This document shows, in pieces, positions 24,708-32,661 of a stretch of DNA of 51,165 nucleotides. The notes under the pieces are model-generated. The model had not been told where the DNA came from. It did no database searches and was given only the letters and a program-made list of their open reading frames with translations. Location of the stretch: the NCBI RefSeq assembly GCF_000429525.1, contig NZ_AUCA01000025.1:1-51165 (forward strand). The letters are read 5' to 3'. Both the position numbers and the translations under genes were made by a program. The DNA is from Alicyclobacillus contaminans DSM 17975. GTDB taxonomy: Bacteria > Bacillota > Bacilli > Alicyclobacillales > Alicyclobacillaceae. Each line of letters starts with the position of its first letter. Position 1 is the first letter of the stretch.

Positions 24708-25982
24708 TTGCAAGAACCATTGACGAAAAAGCGATTGTCCGCCACCGTGTATTATTTGCTGACCGGCCTTGCGTTCGGCGCCCTGGCGATGTTCCCCATC
24801 GGCGCGATGCTTGGCGACTGGCAGCGCGGTGGGGTCTTCACCCCCGCCTCTCTGGCGGAGATCCACGCACTCATCCTCGGCTTCATGTTGACCGTTGCTT
24901 TGGGCGTGATGTATCAAATGATTCCGATTGCCTTCCAGGCGCCTGCGGTGCCGCGCCACGTGCTGTATTGGCATCTGCCGTGGCACATGGTGTCCGTACT
25001 GTTCATCACATGGGGGTTCATCCTCGCATCATGGCCCTGGGTGGGCGTGGGCGGTCTTTCGTTGATATGTGCGACCGGCGCATTTCTTGGACACATCCTG
25101 CGCAGTTTTCGACAGGCAAAAAACCGAACCATCGTCCACCGCCACCTGCTTCTCCCCATCGTCGGCCTGTGCCTGGTCCTCTGTATTGGCGTCATACAGG
25201 CACTCGCACCGAGCGCGGCCGGTCCCTCATTGGTTCATTCTCACGTGATCGTCGGTGGGTACGCGTTCTGGGGCAGTTTGGTGATGGTCCTGTCGTACAA
25301 ACTGATTCCCATGTTCAGCCTCAGCCACGAGTACACCGTTTCCCTGCGGCGCACCATGGTGCTGTACACCTGCGGATACGCATGTCTATTGGTGTCGGCG
25401 TGGATGGCGGGGCTTCGCGCCACCCTTGTCCGCGACCTCGGCGCCCTCGGCGTGAGTCTCGGAGCAGCAGCATTCGCCTGGGATCTCACGCAGATTCTCC
25501 GAGCGCGAAAGCGCCGGCGCCTTGTGCGTCCGGTTCGGCATGCATTGGTGGCCTCTTTCCAGTTTACGGCTGCGCAAATTTTGCTCAGTGCGGCTCTGGC
25601 ACTGCATCAGGACGCCCTCGTTTCATCTGCGGCGGTGCTGTACGCGCTCGGCGGCCTTGTGGCCCTGATGTTGGCGTACATGCAAAAGATTGTGCCGTTT
25701 CTTTGGTTCGAATACCGTTTCAGCCGACGCCCCGAACGCAAAAGCGCGCCGTCCATCGATGACATGGTTCCTCACCGGCTGACGGAAACGTCCTTCTGGA
25801 TCTACCTGGCGGGCGTGATGATAGCCGTCGTCGCGCCGTGGCTCGACACTACGCTTGTCCCGTGGCAACCGTTCCTCTGTTGGAGTGCCGGTGTGCTGAT
25901 GGGCGCAGGCATGCTGCTGATGGCTGTTGCGCTCCGCACCGTCCTGACCATCGGAGGGCCGCGTCCGAACGATGAATTCTGA
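24708..25982 (+). CDS. NnrS-like or heme-copper-oxidase-like multispanning membrane protein
   Basis: Integral membrane protein of about 424 residues with roughly 12 hydrophobic helices, starting at TTG 24708 behind GGAGGGGAAGG. Regularly placed histidines (EIHALILGF, HLPWH, HVIVGGYAFWG, SLSHEY) resemble the heme-ligand pattern of NnrS and of cytochrome-oxidase-subunit-I-like proteins. NnrS proteins are linked to nitric oxide and nitrosative stress. No Tyr-His cross-link motif of true oxidases is visible. The only neighbours are a 45-residue gene and gluQRS. The name is a tentative family-level call. Confidence 0.6.
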   Translation: MQEPLTKKRLSATVYYLLTGLAFGALAMFPIGAMLGDWQRGGVFTPASLAEIHALILGFMLTVALGVMYQMIPIAFQAPAVPRHVLYWHLPWHMVSVLFITWGFILASWPWVGVGGLSLICATGAFLGHILRSFRQAKNRTIVHRHLLLPIVGLCLVLCIGVIQALAPSAAGPSLVHSHVIVGGYAFWGSLVMVLSYKLIPMFSLSHEYTVSLRRTMVLYTCGYACLLVSAWMAGLRATLVRDLGALGVSLGAAAFAWDLTQILRARKRRRLVRPVRHALVASFQFTAAQILLSAALALHQDALVSSAAVLYALGGLVALMLAYMQKIVPFLWFEYRFSRRPERKSAPSIDDMVPHRLTETSFWIYLAGVMIAVVAPWLDTTLVPWQPFLCWSAGVLMGAGMLLMAVALRTVLTIGGPRPNDEF

Positions 25983-26058
25983 CCCGTTCTCCTTGCCCTT
26001 GAACCCTCCCCTGCTCTTGCCGTATCATGCGTAAAGAGTTGATACAGGGGGGATGGTC

Positions 26059-27090
26059 ATGCCAGCGTCCACAGTTCGAGGGCGATTCGCACCCACCCCG
26101 TCCGGACGAATGCACCTCGGCAACGCATGGACTGCCCTATGGGCTTGGCTGCAGGTACGCCGTCACAACGGATCCCTGGTGCTCCGCATGGAGGATCTGG
26201 ATCTCGCACGCTGCAAGCCAGCGTATGCGGAGACCATTCCGGCGGACCTTCGCTGGCTCGGGCTGGACTGGGATGAAGGTCCCGGTGTCGGCGGCCCGCA
26301 TGCGCCCTACGTCCAGAGTGAGCGGGTGCACCGCTATGAGCAGGTGTTTCAACAATTGGTGCATAGCGGATGGCTGTACCCCTGCTTCTGCACTCGATCC
26401 GAACGACTCGCCATCGCCAGCGCTCCCCATGCGGACGGTGATTCAGCGCCTGTACGCTGCGCCTGCAGAGACCTGGATGAAGCCAAACGGACGGAGCGCG
26501 CTCGGGACAAAACGCCTTCGTGGCGACTCCGTATACCGGACGAGACAATTCGGTTTCACGATATCCATGCAGGCGTGCAAACGGTGGCCGCGCGGTTTCT
26601 CCCGGATGTGGTGATCAAACGGTCCGACGGGATCATTGGGTATCAACTGGCCGTGGTCGTGGACGATGCGGAGATGGACATTTCCCATGTGCTGAGAGGG
26701 GCCGATTTGCTCACGTCAGCGGCGATTCAAACCGTGCTGTTCAAAGCGCTGCACCGTACCGTTCCGCGATTTGCCCACGTCCCTCTGCTCTGCGACGAGA
26801 ACGGACGGCGCTTGGCGAAGCGGCACGAGGACGCGTCCTTGGCCGCGCTGCGCCACGCGGGTGTCCCGGCACAGCGCGTGTTGGGTGTCTTCGCTCACCT
26901 GGCGGGTCTCCAGGCGCAACCGGATCCAGTGGATGCGCGCGATCTTCTTAACCACACCGGCCCACGCTTCTCGTCGATGGCACCGATTCGAATACCGAGC
27001 GAGTGGTTGTATCGCGTCCTGTACGAAGGAGATACGCGTCCATGCCCAACACGAACGGAGGTCGAAAGCACCGGACGCCCGAACGAATAA
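26059..27090 (+). CDS. gluQ: Glutamyl-Q tRNA(Asp) synthetase
   Basis: GluRS-like paralogue of 343 residues lacking the C-terminal anticodon domain. It holds the HIGH-type PTPSGRMHLGNAWTALWAW, the Rossmann LRMEDLDLARC, a zinc-type cysteine set (CFC and CAC), the glutamate-site YQLAVVVDDAEMDISHVLRG and the KMSKS-type RRLAKRHED. It attaches glutamate to queuosine in tRNA(Asp) rather than to a tRNA 3' end. The ATG at 26059 is preferred over 26053 because of the CAGGGGGG spacing. The last 40 residues (DTRPCPTRTEVEST) exceed the usual length and may be unstructured. Confidence 0.9.
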   Translation: MPASTVRGRFAPTPSGRMHLGNAWTALWAWLQVRRHNGSLVLRMEDLDLARCKPAYAETIPADLRWLGLDWDEGPGVGGPHAPYVQSERVHRYEQVFQQLVHSGWLYPCFCTRSERLAIASAPHADGDSAPVRCACRDLDEAKRTERARDKTPSWRLRIPDETIRFHDIHAGVQTVAARFLPDVVIKRSDGIIGYQLAVVVDDAEMDISHVLRGADLLTSAAIQTVLFKALHRTVPRFAHVPLLCDENGRRLAKRHEDASLAALRHAGVPAQRVLGVFAHLAGLQAQPDPVDARDLLNHTGPRFSSMAPIRIPSEWLYRVLYEGDTRPCPTRTEVESTGRPNE

Positions 27091-27112
27091 AATTCGCCGA
27101 GAGAAAGTGAAG

Positions 27113-27154
27113 GCCCTCTGGTCAGGCGCTCCACCTTGTGGCTGACCAGAGGGC
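27113..27154. terminator. Hairpin between gluQRS and the Dabb gene
   Basis: GCCCTCTGGTCAG and CTGACCAGAGGGC form a perfect 13 bp stem with a 16-base loop. Genes converge here, so it could serve both strands. A U-rich tail is weak on both sides. Confidence 0.6.
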
Positions 27155-27163
27155 GATGTATCG

Positions 27164-27454
27164 TCATTCCGTAAGAAAATCCACAGCCACCGAACTCTCC
27201 ACGGCAGGTGTGAGCACCTGGAGCAACTCTTGGTGTACGGGATGCACCGCATACCGCTCGAGCGCTGATTTGTCGGCAAGTCGCGCAATCAACGCAATGT
27301 CATAGCTGCGTGCCGAGTGCACGACATCCACGCCCACTTCGATATCTTCCAGTTCTGGAATCCGCCCTTTCATGGCGCGGGCCTGCGCCACCAAGGCCGA
27401 TGCTTGGGTCTTGGCTTCCGGCTTGAGTCGGAACAATACCACGTGTGTGAACAT
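27164..27454 (-). CDS. Dabb (stress-responsive alpha/beta barrel) protein
   Basis: Protein of 96 residues with the Dabb signature: MFTHVVLFRLKPEA at the start and HPVHQELLQVLTPAV near the end, plus SYDIALIARLADKSALERYAVHP. Such domains form a dimeric barrel and often bind small aromatic or terpene-like ligands. The ATG at 27454 follows AAGGGG. The stop of the methionine permease lies upstream, so it sits just after the met operon and could be read from it. No function is known. Confidence 0.85.
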   Translation of the reverse strand: MFTHVVLFRLKPEAKTQASALVAQARAMKGRIPELEDIEVGVDVVHSARSYDIALIARLADKSALERYAVHPVHQELLQVLTPAVESSVAVDFLTE

Positions 27455-27458
27455 CCCG

Positions 27459-28127
27459 TCATCCCCTTGACCGTTTTCTCGACACCGAGGCGACGATGCG
27501 GTCGCCAATCCATTGCATCACCTGCACCATCACAATCATGATCACAATGGTAACAAACATCACGTCCGTCTGAAATCGTTCGTATCCGTACCGGATGGCG
27601 AGGTCTCCAAGGCCGCCGCCGCCCACCACACCGGCCATGGCTGAATAACTGATCAGCGCCACCGCCGTGATGGTCACCCCGGAGATGAGCCCCGGCCTGG
27701 CTTCCGGCAACAGGACGTTGTACACAATCTGCCAGGTGGACGCGCCCATGGATTGGGCGGCCTCAATGACGCCTGCGTCCACTTCGCGCAGCGCTGTTTC
27801 CGCTAGGCGCGCGTAGAACGGGGCAGCGCCCACCACCAACGGCACGATGGCTGCGTTGGTCCCAATGGACGTTCCCACCACCCATTCGGTGAACGGGATC
27901 AGAGCGATGAGGAGGATGATGAACGGTACGGATCGGAAAATGTTCACGATGACGGACAACAGTTCATAGACCACTCGATGCTGAACCGATGCCCGCTTGG
28001 AAAACAGATAGAGCAGAACACCGATGGGCAACCCAATCACCACTGCCAGCACAGTGGCGACGGCCACCATGTACAGGGTCGACAGGCTTGCCTGCCAAAC
28101 CTCCGGCCAAACCACATCAGACAACAT
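27459..28127 (-). CDS. metP: Methionine ABC transporter permease
   Basis: Membrane protein of 222 residues with five or six helices. It holds the ABC permease EAA loop (EAAQSMGASTWQIVYNVLLPEARPGLISG) and the N-terminal YMVAVATVLAVVIGLPIGVLL. This is the MetI/MetP permease that imports methionine with MetN and MetQ. It lies four bases after metN, so it is cotranscribed from the riboswitch-controlled promoter. Confidence 0.93.
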   Translation of the reverse strand: MLSDVVWPEVWQASLSTLYMVAVATVLAVVIGLPIGVLLYLFSKRASVQHRVVYELLSVIVNIFRSVPFIILLIALIPFTEWVVGTSIGTNAAIVPLVVGAAPFYARLAETALREVDAGVIEAAQSMGASTWQIVYNVLLPEARPGLISGVTITAVALISYSAMAGVVGGGGLGDLAIRYGYERFQTDVMFVTIVIMIVMVQVMQWIGDRIVASVSRKRSRG

Positions 28128-28130
28128 GTA

Positions 28131-29159
28131 TCACACCTCCACTGCAACAGGGGTCAGGCGACGCTCCTCCACCCCGCAACCCTTGGTACGTAAAGCCGCT
28201 ACGGCCGCAGCCACTGCATCCTCTTCACCTTGCCAAGCCACCAACAGCTTGCCGTACGGCACATCTTTCAACGCCCCGATGCTGCCTTCGAGAATGCTGA
28301 ACGACGCCCCGGTTTCGCGGGCTACCTCCGCCAACACGGGCGCATACGTCATGTCACCCACAAACGTGACTTCGAAGACCGGCGCCGACGTTGCGTGGCT
28401 CGGCAGCACCGTACGTCGATGGCGCCCGTCCACGTTCAGCAGGCGGCGCGTGACCTCGTGCTGCGGTTGCAAAAAGACATCCGCCACGCGCCCCAATTCC
28501 ACCACCTTGCCGTGTTCCATCACCGCCACGCGGTCGCACATCCGTTGAATCACCGACATCTCGTGCGTGACCATGACCATGGTCAAACCGAGGCGGCGGT
28601 GAATATCGAGGAGCAGGTCGAGAATCGCCTGGGTGGTGTCCGGATCGAGCGCGGATGTGGCCTCATCGCACAACAGCACGTCTGGATCATTTGCCAAGGC
28701 GCGCGCAATCGCCACCCGCTGCTTCTGCCCGCCGGAGAGCTGCGCCGGGTAATGTTTTTCAAAGCCGCGCAGCCCCACCAACTCCAGCAATTCATGCACC
28801 TTGTCCATCGCCGCTCGCCGCGGCACGCGCGCCAGCCGCAGGGGAAACGCGACGTTGTCCGCCACAGAGGCGGAATTCAGCAGATGAAAATGTTGAAAAA
28901 TCATGCCAATTTTCTTTCGCGCTTGCTGCAATTCGCGCCGGCCGAGCTGAGTGAGATCAGTTCCATCCACCTCCACCCGGCCTGCGGTCGGACGTTCCAG
29001 CAGGTTGATGCACCGCAGAAGCGTGCTCTTCCCCGCGCCCGAATACCCGATTAAACCAAAAATCTCACCGTCTTCCACGCGCAGCGACACGTCTTGGACC
29101 GCGGTCACGGTCTGATGACGGGATTTGTATGTTTTGGTGATATGGTCGAGAACAATCAC
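28131..29159 (-). CDS. metN: Methionine ABC transporter ATP-binding protein
   Basis: ATPase of 342 residues. Walker A GYSGAGKST, signature LSGGQKQR, Walker B DVLLCDEATSALD and H-loop VTHEMSVIQ are intact. The C-terminal 100 residues form the NIL domain that binds methionine and gives feedback inhibition (VTFVGDMTYAPVLAEVARETGASFSI is the start of it, read across several short blocks). The GTG start at 29159 follows AAAGGGAGGG. It is the first gene of metN-metP and is preceded by its own SAM riboswitch and terminator. Confidence 0.95.
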   Translation of the reverse strand: MIVLDHITKTYKSRHQTVTAVQDVSLRVEDGEIFGLIGYSGAGKSTLLRCINLLERPTAGRVEVDGTDLTQLGRRELQQARKKIGMIFQHFHLLNSASVADNVAFPLRLARVPRRAAMDKVHELLELVGLRGFEKHYPAQLSGGQKQRVAIARALANDPDVLLCDEATSALDPDTTQAILDLLLDIHRRLGLTMVMVTHEMSVIQRMCDRVAVMEHGKVVELGRVADVFLQPQHEVTRRLLNVDGRHRRTVLPSHATSAPVFEVTFVGDMTYAPVLAEVARETGASFSILEGSIGALKDVPYGKLLVAWQGEEDAVAAAVAALRTKGCGVEERRLTPVAVEV

Positions 29160-29231
29160 CGAAATCCCTCCCTTTGTCCACAGATTTCTTCGTCCGACGA
29201 GTCAGGGGCGCTACGGCAGCATCCCTGCACG

Positions 29232-29254
29232 AAAAAAGCGCCCGAGAAGGGCGC
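29232..29254 (-). terminator. Riboswitch-linked terminator of metN-metP
   Basis: On the minus strand GCGCCC-TTCTC-GGGCGC is followed by TTTTTT. It lies between the aptamer and the metN ribosome binding site. With SAM bound, the aptamer should leave this terminator free to form. Confidence 0.85.
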
Positions 29255-29270
29255 ACACCGTCAGCTCTTC

Positions 29271-29380
29271 TCTCATCTTTCGGACGAAACGCATGCGAGC
29301 AACGTCCGCAGGAATTGGCACCGTAAAGATTCGGTTGCCGTGGCTTCGCAGGGCCTGTCCCTCTGCCACTCTGGATGAGA
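29271..29380 (-). ncRNA. SAM-I (S-box) riboswitch upstream of metN-metP
   Basis: On the minus strand the outer stem TCTCATC...GATGAGA encloses the S-box core: GCAGAGGGACAGGCCCTGCGAA, CACGGCAACC and CGGTGCCAATTCCTGCGG (each given in part). Order and spacing of these blocks match known SAM-I aptamers: asymmetric loop AGAGGGAC, kink-turn helix, GGCAACC and GGTGC-AATTCC. It is followed by a terminator and then metN. SAM binding is expected to stop transcription of the operon. Confidence 0.9.
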
Positions 29381-29505
29381 CACCGTTATATTCGATTTCG
29401 ATGGGGTGAACGGTCCAGCCGCCAGCGACGTCCACCGCCGTACCGATATCAGCGCGCAATTCCAGTACGTGAACAATGTTCGGATGCCGCTGACAATGCT
29501 GTTTA

Positions 29506-29532
29506 TTGTATTGCTCAAAAATTTTTTGTCAA
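29506..29532 (-). promoter_or_regulatory. Likely promoter of metN-metP
   Basis: On the minus strand TTGACA (29532-29527) and TACAAT (29511-29506) with a 15-base spacer, or ACAATA with 16. The leader to the aptamer is about 115 bases. It sits four bases from the -35 of the rightward metQ promoter. Confidence 0.5.
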
Positions 29533-29536
29533 GTTG

Positions 29537-29565
29537 TTGACTTTCGTTCCTGGCGCGTCTATCAT
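29537..29565 (+). promoter_or_regulatory. Promoter of metQ
   Basis: TTGACT (29537-29542), 17 bases, TATCAT (29560-29565). The expected start is near 29572, about 45 bases before the SAM-I aptamer. Confidence 0.7.
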
Positions 29566-29617
29566 CGGGTGGTGTAATCGGCGCGATGGATGCGCTACAA
29601 ATATCATAGCACACAAG

Positions 29618-29719
29618 CTCTTATCGAGAGAAGGCTGAGGGACTGGCCCAATGATGCCCGGCAACCGGCAGAAATGCACGGTGCTAACTCCTGCGGAATC
29701 ATGTTCCGGGAGATAAGAG
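29618..29719 (+). ncRNA. SAM-I (S-box) riboswitch upstream of metQ
   Basis: The outer stem CTCTTATC/GATAAGAG encloses the S-box core in order: GAGAAGGCTGAGGGACTGGC, CCGGCAACC and CGGTGCTAACTCCTGCGG. It is an almost textbook SAM-I aptamer. A terminator follows at 29737-29764 and metQ starts at 29814. SAM should lower metQ expression. Confidence 0.95.
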
Positions 29720-29736
29720 GCGGAGACACTCATACG

Positions 29737-29764
29737 CCCTCTTTCCCCTGGAAAGAGGGTTTTG
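29737..29764 (+). terminator. Riboswitch-linked terminator of metQ
   Basis: CCCTCTTTC and GAAAGAGGG form a 9 bp stem around CCCCT, followed by TTTT. It lies between the aptamer and the metQ ribosome binding site, as expected for a transcription-termination riboswitch. Confidence 0.85.
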
Positions 29765-29813
29765 ATATGTCCGGCTCTCTCGAGAGCGAGAAAAGAAAAG
29801 GAGTGGGGAAACC

Positions 29814-30692
29814 ATGAAAATCACATCCTACTTCAAGACGGTGGCAGCTGCGGTGACCAGCGTTGTGCTGTTGGCAGGCTGCGGCGCGTCGGCCGACAAC
29901 AACTCGTCGAACGCGACCGGCGCATCGAATGGCAAGCCGATAGTCCTCAAGGTTGGAGCCAACCCTACGCCGCACGCGGAAATTTTGGATTACGTGAAAC
30001 CGAAGCTGGCGAAGGAAGGCATTGACTTGGAAGTGGTGGTATACCAGGATTACATCCAACCGAACCGCGCCCTGGCCAGCGGGGATCTGGATGCAAACTA
30101 TTTCCAACACGTCCCGTATCTGAATGATTACAACAAAAAGAACGGCACCGACTTGGTACCCACCGTGTCGGTCCACTTTGAGCCGCTCGGACTCTACGCG
30201 GGCCGCAGCAAGTCTCTGACGAACGTGAAGGATGGCGCCACGGTGGCGGTTCCAAATGATACAACCAATGAAGCGCGGGCGCTGCTCCTGCTGCAGGATG
30301 CCGGGTTGATTCAACTGAAAGATCCGAATTCGCTGTCGGAGACCGTCCAGGACATTGTTCAAAATCCGCATCACCTCAAGATTCAGGAGCTGGAAGCAGG
30401 AACTATCCCGCGGGTACTGCGCGATGTGGATTACGCGGTCATCAATGGCAACTATGCGATTGACGCAGGATTGAAGCCGTCCGAAGCGTTGTACTCGGAA
30501 AAGGCGGACTCGCTGGCGGCCAAGACCTACGCGAACTGCGTGGTGGTGCGCAAGGGCGACGAAAACAAGCCCGCCATTCAGGCGCTGGACAAGGCGCTCA
30601 CCTCGCCGGATGTAGCGGCGTACATTAAGTCGCACTTCCAGGGCGCCGTGGTTCCTGTGTTCGATGCTATCCAGCCCACGTCCTCGAAGTAA
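29814..30692 (+). CDS. metQ: Methionine-binding lipoprotein MetQ
   Basis: Extracellular substrate-binding lipoprotein of 292 residues. The signal peptide ends in the lipobox LLAGCG (Cys near residue 23), followed by a Ser/Asn-rich linker. The NlpA/MetQ fold is shown by VLKVGANPTPHAEILDYV, LDANYFQHVPYLNDYN, VAVPNDTTNEARALLLL and NYAIDAGLKPSEALY. It binds methionine and hands it to MetN-MetP. It is encoded separately from metN-metP in the opposite direction, with its own SAM riboswitch. The ATG follows AAAAGGAGTGGGG. Confidence 0.95.
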   Translation: MKITSYFKTVAAAVTSVVLLAGCGASADNNSSNATGASNGKPIVLKVGANPTPHAEILDYVKPKLAKEGIDLEVVVYQDYIQPNRALASGDLDANYFQHVPYLNDYNKKNGTDLVPTVSVHFEPLGLYAGRSKSLTNVKDGATVAVPNDTTNEARALLLLQDAGLIQLKDPNSLSETVQDIVQNPHHLKIQELEAGTIPRVLRDVDYAVINGNYAIDAGLKPSEALYSEKADSLAAKTYANCVVVRKGDENKPAIQALDKALTSPDVAAYIKSHFQGAVVPVFDAIQPTSSK

Positions 30693-30709
30693 TATGCCAT
30701 TCGAAGCAC

Positions 30710-30742
30710 AAACAGGCGTCGAGTCCCGGCGCCTGTTTTTGT
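30710..30742 (+). terminator. Terminator of metQ
   Basis: AACAGGCG pairs with CGCCTGTT across a GC-rich loop, followed by a T5 run and GTTG. It follows the metQ stop by about 20 bases. Confidence 0.8.
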
Positions 30743-30878
30743 TGTATTCGACAGTCGCATTGCGTAGACATGAAAACGGGCTGGATCTTGTCCCTTCTTT
30801 GCGTGCTCGGCGATGCGCACATCCAGCGATGCCACGGCCGGCACGCGAAGCAGAATCGCCAGGAGGGAGGCTGCGCGC

Positions 30879-32465
30879 ATGAACACGGCGTTTCCCGTTC
30901 AAGCGTCCGCTGTGTACAGTCTGTCTGAACTCATCTCACGCGCGCTCGGTCTCTGGTTCCTCGCGCGGTTTGTGGATTTCTACGGTCTCGGATCGAGCGG
31001 CCTCCTTCGCACGGTGTTGCCGGTGCTCGGCGTGGCTTCCGCCCTGGGCACCGTCGGCATTCCGCAGGCCGTCACGCGCCTGCTATCATCCACTGGACGC
31101 CAGACATCCCGCGCCATTCCGCATGGTCTCGCACGCGCATGCGCATGGACCGCTGGATTCGCCGCGCTGTCCAGTGTTCTGTTCCTGTTTGTCACCGTCG
31201 GGTTGGCACACCCCTTGCAATTGGACAATCCGGACGTCGTACAGCTCTTACTGCTCTCCGTCCCTCTCCTCGTGATGAACAGTCTGTCCGCCACCATCAA
31301 GGCCGCCCTGCTGGGGCTCGGCATGAATATGCCGCCAGCATTGGCGCAGACGTTGGAGATTGCCACACGCGTTGCACTGCTGTTCTTTGTGACGCAAACC
31401 CCCGGTCCTCATCAGGATTTGACCGGTGCTGAAATGGGAATGTTTCTCCTCACCGCGTCCGAACTGTTCGAACTCTTGTTCCTTGTGTCCACACTCCTTT
31501 TCCTGCGGCTGGCTGGACGCCTGAAGACCGGGCCGCGTGGAGAACCTGAGCAACGCCACAGGGCGCTCTACCTGTCTGTTCTCCGCATGGCGCTGTCCCC
31601 GACGCTCCAATCCCTGCTGGCAAGCGCCGGCTACGCGGTGGAGTTGCCGTTGGCGGAACACTACCTCGCCCTTCAGTACGGTTCGCACCAAGCCGAGGTT
31701 ATGATCGCGGAGTACGCGGCGGTCGCCCTCCCACTGTTGTGTGCCCCCATGTTCGTGACGGACGGAATGGCTACGGCCCTGCTGCCAACCCTCACTCACC
31801 AGCGCGTTGAGCAAGGGAGAGAAGTGTTGGGCCATGCACTCCGCAGCACCGTTCGCGTCGTTGCTATGATAGCCATCCCCGCCAGCGCCGCACTCTATGT
31901 CCTGGCACCGGACCTCTGCCGCTGGTTCGGGGCCACGGGAGCCGCACCGCTGTTGGCGTGGTTGGCTCCTATCGCCTTCCCATTGTATCTACAGGCGCCC
32001 CTCGGTGCCGCCCTGCAGGCCCAGGGCCAAAGCAGAGGTCTGTTGTACAGCGGTCTCGTTGCGGACGTCCTGCGGCTCCTGAGCCTCTGGTGGTGTCTTG
32101 GCGTGTGGCACCTGGCGGTGGCCGGCATCCTCATCACCTGCGCACTGGCCGTGTTGGCGCAGACGGCCATCCTGCTCCATATGACAATCCGCACGTCTCC
32201 GTTCGCGTTCCCCTATACGACAGTCTGCCAGGCGTTCCTCTGCGGGGTGGTGGTCTGCGCAATGTGCATGACCGCTCGCCGGGTGCCCGACCACCTGCGG
32301 TTTGACCACCATCCCGTTCTCTGGGCCACATTCATGGTCATGGCGGGCACCACGTATCTGCTGGTAGCAGGAGAGTTGACGCCTGCGGCTTTCGGCCGGC
32401 TGCCCGTGGTGGGACGGCCGCTGCGGCGCGCGGCGGAGGCGCATGTACGCCGCATGCTCGGGTAA
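30879..32465 (+). CDS. Polysaccharide flippase-like membrane protein (SpoVB/MATE-type)
   Basis: Integral membrane protein of 528 residues with about 14 hydrophobic segments, the MOP-superfamily pattern of SpoVB, MurJ and Wzx-type lipid-linked flippases. The N-terminus (SAVYSLSELISRALGLWFLARF) and VGIPQAVTRLLSS near residue 65 resemble SpoVB-like proteins. It moves a lipid-linked glycan, possibly a peptidoglycan or spore-cortex precursor; this is inference from family. The ATG at 30879 follows AGGAGGGAGG. It stands alone between metQ and lplJ. Confidence 0.75.
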   Translation: MNTAFPVQASAVYSLSELISRALGLWFLARFVDFYGLGSSGLLRTVLPVLGVASALGTVGIPQAVTRLLSSTGRQTSRAIPHGLARACAWTAGFAALSSVLFLFVTVGLAHPLQLDNPDVVQLLLLSVPLLVMNSLSATIKAALLGLGMNMPPALAQTLEIATRVALLFFVTQTPGPHQDLTGAEMGMFLLTASELFELLFLVSTLLFLRLAGRLKTGPRGEPEQRHRALYLSVLRMALSPTLQSLLASAGYAVELPLAEHYLALQYGSHQAEVMIAEYAAVALPLLCAPMFVTDGMATALLPTLTHQRVEQGREVLGHALRSTVRVVAMIAIPASAALYVLAPDLCRWFGATGAAPLLAWLAPIAFPLYLQAPLGAALQAQGQSRGLLYSGLVADVLRLLSLWWCLGVWHLAVAGILITCALAVLAQTAILLHMTIRTSPFAFPYTTVCQAFLCGVVVCAMCMTARRVPDHLRFDHHPVLWATFMVMAGTTYLLVAGELTPAAFGRLPVVGRPLRRAAEAHVRRMLG

Positions 32466-32500
32466 CGTCGCACCGCCCGAACGCTGCGACGCGGTCTTTT
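32466..32500 (+). terminator. Terminator of the flippase-like gene
   Basis: CGTCGCA and TGCGACG form a 7 bp stem with a 12-base loop, followed by CGGTCTTTT. It starts directly after the stop codon. Confidence 0.65.
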
Positions 32501-32661
32501 CACCCGCGCTATTCCCGAACCGTGCACGGTGGCAGCAAAACGTTTATACTAGGTGAGATCCCAAATCTCACCCTTCGGTTTGGGCCAAGGCAAACGTGCA
32601 TCCGGCGGCCCCCGCCGAAAACGATGGTTGGACAACCTGTTCCCAACAGGAGGTGGACCGA

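Noticed and set aside
24671-25762. A 363-codon frame inside the NnrS-like gene
   Set aside because: It is a different frame of a clear membrane protein and reads as Arg/Pro/His-rich noise.
29730-30902. A minus-strand frame opposite metQ
   Set aside because: It is antisense to an intact lipoprotein gene and its riboswitch leader and has no plausible start.
32545-32550. TATACT upstream of lplJ as a promoter
   Set aside because: A -10-like hexamer is present, but the -35 position reads GTGCAC, too weak to list.
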